A stretch of DNA of 64,000 nucleotides, taken from positions 434,001 through 498,000 of the forward strand of contig JAKSIO010000001.1 in NCBI GenBank assembly GCA_024398785.1. The letters are read 5' to 3'. Positions 56,235-63,542 of this stretch are shown piece by piece (the stretch's first letter is position 1; each line of letters starts with the position of its first letter). The position numbers and the translations under genes were made by a program. Under the pieces are notes generated by a model. That model worked only from the letters and a program-made list of their open reading frames with translations. It was not told the DNA's origin and did not search any database. The stretch comes from Bacteroidaceae bacterium (GTDB taxonomy: Bacteria; Bacteroidota; Bacteroidia; Bacteroidales; Bacteroidaceae).

Positions 56235-56253
56235 AATTCATTATATTTTTTGT

Positions 56254-56760
56254 TTATAATATTTTCATAGCAATAGCCGCACAGGCCTCGGCATCAGCTA
56301 GGGCATGGTGGTGCTGTGTGAGGTCGTAGCCGCAGGCGGCGGCAACGGTGTGGAGCTGGTGGTTCTCCAGAGAACGGCCGAAATGGGCGCGTGAGGCTGT
56401 CAGAGTGTCGTAGAAGGTGTAGTCAGGATAGTCCATCTGATAGACCTGGAATACGGCTTTCAGGCAGCCTTCATCAAAGCAGGCGTTGTGTGCCACGAGT
56501 GGCAGTCCTTCAATCTTTGGGGTTATCTGCTTCCACACCTCAGAGAATACCGGCGCGTTGCAGGTGTCTGCCTCGCACAGGCCATGTACCTGACTGCAGA
56601 ACCATTTGTAGTAGCCGGGTTCCGGATTGATCAGGGAATAGAACTTGTCAACAATCTTCCCCTTCCTTACTATGACTACACCGACGCTGCACACACTGCT
56701 GCGGCATTCGTTGGCCGTCTCAAAGTCTATTGCCGCGAAATTCATTTCTGACTTTTTCAT
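56254..56760 (-). CDS. DEDDh 3'-5' exonuclease (DnaQ-like)
   Basis: 168 residues with the exonuclease motifs: AIDFETAN (D12, E14), a middle Asp in AHNACFDEG, and HHALADAEA near the end (H151, D156). This is the small stand-alone DnaQ/RNase T-like type, acting on single-stranded DNA or RNA. It overlaps the WYL gene by 4 bp (ATGA at 56760-56757), so it is translationally coupled to a regulator, and precedes the DUF262 pair. In this context it may degrade DNA or RNA made by the other nucleases. Confidence 0.85.
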   Translation of the reverse strand: MKKSEMNFAAIDFETANECRSSVCSVGVVIVRKGKIVDKFYSLINPEPGYYKWFCSQVHGLCEADTCNAPVFSEVWKQITPKIEGLPLVAHNACFDEGCLKAVFQVYQMDYPDYTFYDTLTASRAHFGRSLENHQLHTVAAACGYDLTQHHHALADAEACAAIAMKIL

Positions 56761-57692
56761 ATCTGGCCTTCCTCCTTTCTGTAATACTTGTACATGTTGT
56801 AAACCCTGCGCGAAATCTCATCGCACAGCCACTTGGGCTCCAGAACTTCAAAATCATCGGCATGGGAGAATATCTCCTGCATGAAATCGAAAGTCGGCTT
56901 CAGACGATAGCAAAAAATTGTGCAGCTATCGCTGCCGCCTTCCTCTTCCGTCTGGCTTGAGTGGAGGGGAACAGAACGCACGTATTTCGCCTGATTGCCA
57001 GTGACCTTGATACGCACTGTCTCCACCTGGTAGTCATCACCATGGATAATGCCATAACAGTCCTCAAAGAACTCGTCAGCATGGAAATCTTCCGGCATCC
57101 TGAAAATCCGGTCATTTTGTACTTCCATATCCTGAATCCTATCAAGCGCATATACACGTATCTGGTCGTCACCTATACTGTGGGCAATCAGATACCATCT
57201 CTGCTTGAATACCTTTACGAAATATGGTTCTACAGGAAAAGTATGTCTGCCACGTCCCCAATATCCTTCATAGGTTATGTTGATGGGATGATCATCCCGC
57301 ATGGCCTTTATAATAGATGTGAGCCATTGCTGCCCGGAAGGGATGTTCTCGTACTGGATACGGCCACGAAGATTAGAACATTCATTTACAACATTGCTTA
57401 CTGAAATCGTGTCTATGAGCCAACGCTTTATGTCCGAATGCTCATCCAGATTGTTCTCATTCTCAATGTAATAGGTCTTGTCTCCGTATTTGTTGCACTT
57501 GATGTGCAGACCGAATATATTGTTGATGGCATTGATGTGATTGTGGAATGTCTTGTCTGCCATCTCCTCATGGTCGTCATTGAGACTCGAATGGAGCCAT
57601 TTGCGCATGAGGTCTTCCTTGGTCCAATGACCGGTCTGTACCGTGTCAATCAGCCAGACATATCGTTTGAACAGTGTTCCCGCCTCGCTCAT
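56757..57692 (-). CDS. WYL-domain transcriptional regulator
   Basis: 311 residues. N-terminal helix-turn-helix-like part (about 1-75, KRYVWLIDTVQTGHWTKEDL, DKTFHNHINAINNIFG), then a WYL domain (about 135-215) with KVFKQRWYLIAHSIG and IRVYALDRI, then a C-terminal WCX-type domain. WYL regulators bind nucleic-acid ligands and control many defence loci. The gene starts 82 bp after the AAA+ gene. The gap holds a possible -7 box (TATATTCG, 57725-57718), so WYL and the genes behind it might be switched separately. Confidence 0.87.
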   Translation of the reverse strand: MSEAGTLFKRYVWLIDTVQTGHWTKEDLMRKWLHSSLNDDHEEMADKTFHNHINAINNIFGLHIKCNKYGDKTYYIENENNLDEHSDIKRWLIDTISVSNVVNECSNLRGRIQYENIPSGQQWLTSIIKAMRDDHPINITYEGYWGRGRHTFPVEPYFVKVFKQRWYLIAHSIGDDQIRVYALDRIQDMEVQNDRIFRMPEDFHADEFFEDCYGIIHGDDYQVETVRIKVTGNQAKYVRSVPLHSSQTEEEGGSDSCTIFCYRLKPTFDFMQEIFSHADDFEVLEPKWLCDEISRRVYNMYKYYRKEEGQI

Positions 57693-57774
57693 CTTGATTG
57701 GTTTTCGATTATTAATGCGAATATAATGAAACTATTGTAATTTTATGGCTTTAGGTCGCACTTTTTCGTACTTC

Positions 57775-59859
57775 TCATCTGCTGAATCCGATATTACCGC
57801 ACTTTTTGGAGAGATGTTCCTGCGAACAGAGCTCGCGAAGATAGTCAAGTGAATACGCATCACCGGTCAGTACCTCGTTCATCGTCGCCTTCCGGACAAT
57901 GTTGTCTATTTCACCACCAGAGAAATCAAATTCAGTGGCCAACGTGTCGGCATCTGGTTCTGTCAACAGAGGGAGCTTGTCCTGCCATATCAGCCTTTTT
58001 GCCTCCATGCCCGGCTTTTCAAACTTAATCTTGAATAGGAATCTGCGCTCAAATGCCGCATCCAGATTTCCTTCCAGATTAGTGGTGGCTATCAGTATGC
58101 CTTGCTGCTTTTCCATCTGCTCAAGAATGATGTTCTGAATGGCATTCTCCGTCTGGTCAACGCTGCTGGACGCATGTTCCATGCGTTTGCCGAAGATGGC
58201 ATCTGCTTCATTGAAGAGCAGGATAGGGGCATTCTTGGATTTTTGGCACAGACGCTCGTATCTTTTGAAGACACCCTTCACCAGTTTCTGGCTCTCTCCG
58301 TACCAGCATGTCTTCATCTCTGAAATGTCCACCTGCATAACGTCCCGCCCTGATGCCTTGGCCAGCTGATACACGCTCTCCGTCTTTCCGGTACCAGGTG
58401 TTCCGTAGAATATGGCAGCGACCCCTGTGGGAAGGCCTTTCTCTTTCAAACGGTTCTGCAGATTCTCAAAGGCTTCGGGCTGTATGCTGTCGGACAGGAA
58501 ATCAACTTGCTTCCTGAGTGCTGGGGAGAAGTACAGATTTTTGGCTTTGATCTTGTCAACGTCCAGGACAACATTGGTATTCTCCTTTCTCTTGAACTTT
58601 TCTGCGTCTTCCTGTAAGAAAAGTTCACGGCCTTCATCGGTCAGTTCGACCTTTGTGCTTCCGAAGAAGCTCTCCTCGTCCATTTCTGCCAGTCCAAGCA
58701 TCTGCAGAGGATGTTCCTCATTTCTCCACCTGATGCTTTCTTTCAAAATGTCCTGCTGCTTGTCATACATATCATCCAATGTCGTTTCCAGACATGTACG
58801 GCCGTGCAGGCAGTCATTGCACATCTCGTAGAAAAAGATCCTGTCCGGAATATTCTTCATGATTTTTCTTGCCGCTTTGATCAGATGCAACGATCTGTTG
58901 TCAAACTCCAGGTCACGGACCATCCTTTTAAGATTGCATATATTGTATTTGTGTATCTTCCTTTCTTCAATCAAACCCGATACTGCCTTCACAAATTCAA
59001 ACTTGTCAAGCTTGGTCGTCTTCTTCATCTTGATCTCTGCATATTCCCCAAGAAGAAGCTTATATCCGTTTTTTGTCGGTTTCAGCTTATACTCGTCATC
59101 GTCCTGCCAGCATTCCACCAGATCGTTTTTCTGGAGGACTGATTTTTCCTTGATGAAGTTCTTCATTTCACTGAGGACCTGACTGCGATGGTCGAAGAGG
59201 TCCTTGAGCGTTTCCTCAAGGTCTGATTCATTCCCATCAATGAAGTTGTCCTTGCATATGTCGTAAAACAGTACCCTGTCCTCGATGTCCGGCAACATGT
59301 GTCTGACTTTCTTGACAAAGTCACAGGACGAGAAGATGTCTTCCTGTTCCTTTACCTGTGCCAGAAATGAAGTAGTTGGCATCTCATTACTGTCTCTGTT
59401 CTCCAGCCATTCTCCTACATCCTTTATGAGGTCAAAGTAATCAGGTTCGCTCTGTGATGATTTTGCTTTGCAGAGAGGGTCACCGCACAAGATGGATTCG
59501 AAAACGACTGACGGAACCCTGAAATTGGCACTGGTGAAGCTGGCTGTGCACTCCCGACGATTTCTCACCTTCTCGATGAGACCGCTGAACAGGAGCTTGT
59601 CAAAGTCCTTTTTATGCTCTACAATATCCAGTGTCGAACACTCGAAATAATTGGAAATGTCGTCAACATCGCTGTTGGAACCGCTTGATGTCCTGTCAAA
59701 AATGGCAACGAAGATGATGGTCTGCATCTGGTCGGTACTCAGATACTCTCCCAGCATGGCAATCTCATTCTCTGCTGAAGGAATATTTTCTAGCTTTTCA
59801 TCACGAAGCTTTTTGGCGATGGTCTTTATCAGGCCTACTGCATTTGTTGTATCTTCCAT
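57775..59859 (-). CDS. AAA+ ATPase with duplicated N-terminal modules and an IGF-bearing C terminus; presumed partner of ClpP
   Basis: 694 residues. N-terminal winged-helix-like segment (about 30-125); then two related modules (about 185-272 and 330-412: RVLFYDICKDNFIDGN against RIFFYEMCNDCLHGRT, each ending in a basic wHTH-like hairpin); then a single CDC48-type AAA+ domain (about 440-690) with Walker A GTPGTGKT (486-493), Walker B ILLFNEADAI (546-555, N550 where D is usual), sensor 1 ATTN and arginine finger ERRF. The protein ends CGNIGFSR. IGF is the ClpX/ClpA loop signature that docks on ClpP. The ATG is 5 bp after the clpP stop. No known Clp family unfoldase matches this layout. Confidence 0.85.
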   Translation of the reverse strand: MEDTTNAVGLIKTIAKKLRDEKLENIPSAENEIAMLGEYLSTDQMQTIIFVAIFDRTSSGSNSDVDDISNYFECSTLDIVEHKKDFDKLLFSGLIEKVRNRRECTASFTSANFRVPSVVFESILCGDPLCKAKSSQSEPDYFDLIKDVGEWLENRDSNEMPTTSFLAQVKEQEDIFSSCDFVKKVRHMLPDIEDRVLFYDICKDNFIDGNESDLEETLKDLFDHRSQVLSEMKNFIKEKSVLQKNDLVECWQDDDEYKLKPTKNGYKLLLGEYAEIKMKKTTKLDKFEFVKAVSGLIEERKIHKYNICNLKRMVRDLEFDNRSLHLIKAARKIMKNIPDRIFFYEMCNDCLHGRTCLETTLDDMYDKQQDILKESIRWRNEEHPLQMLGLAEMDEESFFGSTKVELTDEGRELFLQEDAEKFKRKENTNVVLDVDKIKAKNLYFSPALRKQVDFLSDSIQPEAFENLQNRLKEKGLPTGVAAIFYGTPGTGKTESVYQLAKASGRDVMQVDISEMKTCWYGESQKLVKGVFKRYERLCQKSKNAPILLFNEADAIFGKRMEHASSSVDQTENAIQNIILEQMEKQQGILIATTNLEGNLDAAFERRFLFKIKFEKPGMEAKRLIWQDKLPLLTEPDADTLATEFDFSGGEIDNIVRKATMNEVLTGDAYSLDYLRELCSQEHLSKKCGNIGFSR

Positions 59860-59864
59860 AGTAC

Positions 59865-60407
59865 CTATTTTCTAATGATTATACTATCTGCCATTCCGTA
59901 TCTTACTGCCTCTTCCGCATCCATCCAGAAATTGCGGTCGGCATCGTGCTCAATGCGTTTAACTGTCTGACCAGTCATGTCAGAGAGCAGCTTATATATC
60001 TTGTCCTTGGTCTTGAGGATGTGTCTGGCAACGATGGCGATATCGGCAGCCTGACCTTCTGTGCCTCCCAACGGCTGGTGGATCATTACTTCCGAGTTCT
60101 GAAGCATGGAGCGTTTCCCTTTTTCTCCGCAAGCAAGAATTACTGCTGCCATTGAGGCTGCCATTCCTACGCAGACAGTTTCAACCGGTGATTCTATCGT
60201 GCGCATAGTATCGATAATAGCGAACCCCGCGCTTACAATACCTCCTGGTGAGTTGATGTAGAGCTTGATCGGCTCGTGGCTTTGGGAGTCCAGATAGAGC
60301 AATGCCGATACAACCGTGTTCGACAGCTCAGGGGAAATCGTGTCACCGATAAACACGATTCTGCTCTGAAGTAACAGAGTGCCCAGACTTACATTTTCTT
60401 GTACCAT
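59865..60407 (-). CDS. clpP: Accessory ClpP serine protease
   Basis: 180 residues with the complete ClpP core: YINSPGG, catalytic S85 in GMAASMAAVI, H110 in MIHQPLGG and D157 in DADRNF. The fold and triad are intact, so it is probably active. It is at the short end of the ClpP length range and does not sit in the usual tig-clpP-clpX arrangement. Here the partner is the AAA+ gene 5 bp downstream, in front of a WYL regulator, an exonuclease and two DUF262 genes. It is the first gene of this run. A near-consensus box (GAATTTTG, 60443-60436) is the only promoter candidate seen. Confidence 0.9.
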   Translation of the reverse strand: MVQENVSLGTLLLQSRIVFIGDTISPELSNTVVSALLYLDSQSHEPIKLYINSPGGIVSAGFAIIDTMRTIESPVETVCVGMAASMAAVILACGEKGKRSMLQNSEVMIHQPLGGTEGQAADIAIVARHILKTKDKIYKLLSDMTGQTVKRIEHDADRNFWMDAEEAVRYGMADSIIIRK

Positions 60408-60487
60408 AGTTATTCGTCATTTTTGAATTACGGTGCAAAATTCACCCAGTCCAATGTAAAATAATGGCAGCAGCAAAGAAAATTGCG

Positions 60488-60609
60488 CTATTTTGCGAAA
60501 ATATCTACATATTCTTTGATGTCTCTCGGTCTGCGAAGGAACGCAACACTGGCAGACATCAGCGCTATACGGCGGTTGTCATCATCGGCTGTTATCCATA
60601 AAGTGTGAC
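60488..60609 (-). pseudogene. C-terminal remnant of an unknown gene
   Basis: About 40 codons open on the minus strand (SHTLWITADDDNRRIALM, then SASVAFLRRPRDIKEY, ending IFAK at TAG 60490-60488). The composition is coding-like but there is a stop just upstream and no proper start, only an internal ATG. It probably is the tail of a gene whose front was lost when the island was assembled. It lies 80 bp upstream of clpP on the same strand. Confidence 0.35.
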
Positions 60610-60636
60610 TCTATTATCGCTTTATTGGCAAATAAT

Positions 60637-60667
60637 TTTGTGTATTGACAATATTGATGTATTTTTG
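60637..60667 (+). promoter_or_regulatory. Promoter of the AbiE-type toxin-antitoxin pair
   Basis: TTTG (60637-60640), 19-bp spacer, TATTTTTG (60660-60667), 16 bp before the ATG at 60684. Full match to the Bacteroidetes form. Confidence 0.78.
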
Positions 60668-60683
60668 CAGCGGATTTAATTAT

Positions 60684-61415
60684 ATGACAGCGACTGAAAC
60701 CATATTGAACTATGCAGTTCTAAAAGGGGGAACTTTCCAGAGGAAAGATCTCCTTCGGGATATTGATGTCACGATGACTGATGTTACCCGACGATCCGTT
60801 GATCTTCAGTTGGGACGAATGGTGTCGTCTGGTGTGCTTGAACGAAATGGGCGAGGTGAGTATCGGCTTGCCTCATGCAACTTGCCAGAGTTCGTATATG
60901 TGCCGTCCGAAGACGAGCAGTCAATCTTCTTGAATCTGAAACAGCAGTTTCCATTTCTTGATTTCTGTATATGGAGCCCAAAGGCGCTGTCTACATTCAT
61001 GCTCCATGTTCCAAACATCGGTTATTCGTTCGTGGATGTGGAGAAGGATGGAATGGAGTCGGTGTTCCATGCCCTGCAGGGTATGAGCCTTGGCAGAAAC
61101 GTGCTTCTTGACCCTTCACCGAGAGACTGCGACCTGTATCTTACCGGAAGTGATGCAATAGTTGTACGCCAACTGACCAGCCAGTCTCCTCTGACAATGG
61201 TGAATGGCTGCGTTGTGCCACGTATAGAGAAGATTCTGGTCGATGCGGTCGGCGATGACGAGTTGCTGTTTGCTGGCGGTTCGGAGATTTACAATATCTA
61301 TGAATACGCGCGTGAGCGCAACAATGTCAATATGAGCAAACTTCTGAGATATGCGTCCCGTCGTGGCCGTAAAGAACAAGTTGAACGAATAATAAGTACG
61401 ATAGACAATGATTGA
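60684..61415 (+). CDS. AbiEi-type antitoxin / transcriptional regulator
   Basis: 243 residues with an N-terminal winged helix (about 1-75, GTFQRKDLLRDIDVTMTD, VDLQLGRMVSSGVLERN) and a C-terminal domain of the AbiEi antitoxin type. In type IV AbiE systems this protein represses its own operon and counteracts the nucleotidyltransferase toxin. The next gene overlaps it by 8 bp and encodes that toxin. ATG at 60684 follows the promoter closely, so the leader is only about a dozen bases. The gene is divergent from the clpP operon. Confidence 0.78.
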   Translation: MTATETILNYAVLKGGTFQRKDLLRDIDVTMTDVTRRSVDLQLGRMVSSGVLERNGRGEYRLASCNLPEFVYVPSEDEQSIFLNLKQQFPFLDFCIWSPKALSTFMLHVPNIGYSFVDVEKDGMESVFHALQGMSLGRNVLLDPSPRDCDLYLTGSDAIVVRQLTSQSPLTMVNGCVVPRIEKILVDAVGDDELLFAGGSEIYNIYEYARERNNVNMSKLLRYASRRGRKEQVERIISTIDND

Positions 61416-62490
61416 TAAGAGAAGCAGGTCCATTGAGTGGATCACAGATGCAGCCAGCCGGATTGGTGTCCATGATGTTGCTCTGGTGGAGAAGACAATT
61501 CGTGCGTTTTCGTTGCTGGAAGCACTGGCGCGTTCCGGTTGTCCCTTCATCTTCAAAGGAGGAAGCTCACTCATGCTTCATATGAATACGAGCAAGCGAC
61601 TCTCCATTGATATAGACATCATTTGTCCTCCTGGTACCGCAATAGAGGACTATCTTGAGAAGTATTCAGAGGAATACGGCTTCGGCAGAGTTGAACTTGT
61701 TGAAAGGGTTGCTCTTTCTGACGTTCCCAAGCGTCATGCGAAATTCTTCTACACGGTAAGCTATCCCGGCAATGGGGGTTCTGACAAGATTCTGCTGGAT
61801 GTGCTCTTTGAAGATGCGCACTATGCTAAGATAGTATCCAAGCCTATTAAGAGTCCATTGCTGCTGATTGAAGAGCCGGACGTGATGGTCAATCTGCCAA
61901 GCCATGAAGATCTGCTTGGTGACAAACTGACGGCTTTCGCTCCTCATACTACCGGCATTCCATTCTTTAAAAAAGAGAAGAAATGCACCATGGAAATCAT
62001 CAAGCAGCTCTTTGATGTGGCATCATTGTTTGACATTACGGATGACTTGACAGTTACCAGAGAAACCTTCACCCGCTTCGCAGCGGTAGAACTGCAATAC
62101 CGTCATTTGGATCCAAATGACATTCGCCTTGTGCTGGATGACATATTCCAAAGCGCCTTGTGCATCTGCATGCGAGGAACCCAGAAACCTGAAGTGTTCC
62201 AATTGTTTCAGGATGGCATCAGTCGTATAGGAAACTTCATACACAGCGAGAGATACAATCTTGATTCGGCAATTGTGAACGCCTCAAAAGCGGCTTATCT
62301 TAGCCGATTACTTGATTGCGGAATCAATGAAGTTCGCCATTATTCTCCGGATGGATTGAGTGAACTGGCTGATCAGGTCATTCAACAGCCTCTTCCGACA
62401 AAGCTGAACAAGTTGAAGAAGACACATCCTGAGGCATTCTTCTATTGGATTGAGATTGGTAAGATGACGGCTTCTGATAATTCCAAATGA
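61408..62490 (+). CDS. AbiEii/AbiGii-type nucleotidyltransferase toxin
   Basis: 360 residues of the AbiEii fold. The nucleotidyltransferase core has FIFKGGSSLML (48-58) and SIDIDI (D68, D70), the metal-binding pair, then a long helical C-terminal part (LPSHEDLLGDKLTAF). Members modify tRNA 3' ends or other nucleotides and stop growth after phage infection. The 8-bp overlap with the AbiEi gene shows the pair is a single toxin-antitoxin unit. The expected active-site residues are visible, so the toxin is probably active. Confidence 0.85.
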   Translation: MIDKRSRSIEWITDAASRIGVHDVALVEKTIRAFSLLEALARSGCPFIFKGGSSLMLHMNTSKRLSIDIDIICPPGTAIEDYLEKYSEEYGFGRVELVERVALSDVPKRHAKFFYTVSYPGNGGSDKILLDVLFEDAHYAKIVSKPIKSPLLLIEEPDVMVNLPSHEDLLGDKLTAFAPHTTGIPFFKKEKKCTMEIIKQLFDVASLFDITDDLTVTRETFTRFAAVELQYRHLDPNDIRLVLDDIFQSALCICMRGTQKPEVFQLFQDGISRIGNFIHSERYNLDSAIVNASKAAYLSRLLDCGINEVRHYSPDGLSELADQVIQQPLPTKLNKLKKTHPEAFFYWIEIGKMTASDNSK

Positions 62491-62501
62491 GCATGCAACA
62501 T

Positions 62502-62676
62502 TTATTTTGAAATGTTGAGGCATCGATTTGTTGCAACTATCGGAGCTGCCTGTTCTTCGTGTGATTCGAAGTAATCTTGGAATTCTTCAAAGGTCATCTT
62601 CTCAAAGACGCTCAATCCATTACCTTCGCGGTCATTGGCTTGAAATCCTTGTTTTTGAATTTTTCATCTCATTCAT
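62502..62676 (-). pseudogene. Small ORF broken by a frameshift
   Basis: From ATG 62676 the first frame runs MNEMKNSKTRISSQ then stops. Dropping one A from either A5 run (T5 at 62652-62656 or 62660-62664 on the plus strand) gives a continuous reading of about 57 residues with coding character: ANDREGNGLSVFEKM, TFEEFQDYFESHEEQ, ending CLNISK. It may be a small antitoxin-like gene inactivated by one base, or a sequencing error. It fills part of the 62491-62873 stretch; the remainder (62677-62873) is AT-rich and holds no gene. Confidence 0.4.
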
Positions 62677-62873
62677 AATGTTTTTGAATTAAAAAATAAC
62701 AAATATAAATATAATATATTATAAATCAAATAGTTATATGAGTTGACGACGACGGCAAAGGTGTCCGGAACTGTTGTCAACTTGTGTCAAGGATTTTGGC
62801 TCAGGAGCGAAATAATATGTATGATTGAAATTTATTGAATAATTTTGTACAAGCAATCCAATTTATATCAATT

Positions 62874-63542
62874 ATGGAGACACATTACGAATTCAATGAT
62901 TTGAAGGCTCTATTGTCAATGAGAGGCGTTGAGTCGGAGATGGACATCGAACAAAGGTTTTCTGACATTGCTGAAATTTTATTGACAAAGACGGCAATCA
63001 GAAAAGGTGAACGACTTTATTACTTGACTGACATAGAATTCTACTGGTTCTCGAAGAATCACAAGGACACAATCACATACCCTAGAAATTGCAATGTCGG
63101 TGATTGGTTCTTCCATAACAGCGGCGTTGACATTGCTTTTGACAGCTATGTGAGCACTTCGGTAAAGAACGGCAAAAGGAAACCTGTTCTTGACGGGACT
63201 GAAAGGTTCGGGGGTATCCTTATCCGTGGAATGAAGCCGGAAACAAATTGGCTTGCAGATGGAGAAGTCAAGACATTTGATGGTCCATATAAGGCGGTTG
63301 ATGAGCTTTTTGACCGATTCAGCGCCATTGAGACGCCGTCAGATTTCCCAATACTTGTTCCATACAACCATTCAGGAAATATCCAGACAAGTCCCAGAAA
63401 GAATCTTCTTGTAAGGAAAACTGCAAAAGAGAAAGTGTCCGGAATTCTCAGAGGCAACTATTATGATGTTGAGCAGCACCTCCAAGAACTCACAGACAGT
63501 TTCAACCTTTACCTGTCAAAGCCTTACAGGTACTTCCTGTAA
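62874..63542 (+). CDS. Hypothetical protein resembling the 3-methyladenine glycosylase (MPG) fold
   Basis: 222 residues. The middle part follows the MPG/AAG pattern: LYYLTDIEFYWFS (where MPG has VEVEAY), DTITYPRN, GDWFFHNSGVDIAF (MPG: YVYxxYGxHxCxN) and GGILIRGMKPE (MPG: AVLIRAL). The likeness is in order and type of residues, not identity, so function is a guess: a base-excision or modified-base sensor. ATG at 62874 is chosen; a -7 box TAATTTTG at 62840-62847 precedes it. Its 3' end overlaps the convergent deiminase gene by 27 bp. Confidence 0.6.
   Translation: METHYEFNDLKALLSMRGVESEMDIEQRFSDIAEILLTKTAIRKGERLYYLTDIEFYWFSKNHKDTITYPRNCNVGDWFFHNSGVDIAFDSYVSTSVKNGKRKPVLDGTERFGGILIRGMKPETNWLADGEVKTFDGPYKAVDELFDRFSAIETPSDFPILVPYNHSGNIQTSPRKNLLVRKTAKEKVSGILRGNYYDVEQHLQELTDSFNLYLSKPYRYFL

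Noticed and set aside
62691..62730. AT-rich tract that could be a replication origin or att site
   Set aside because: No DnaA-like boxes, inverted repeats or tRNA-end duplication were seen next to it.
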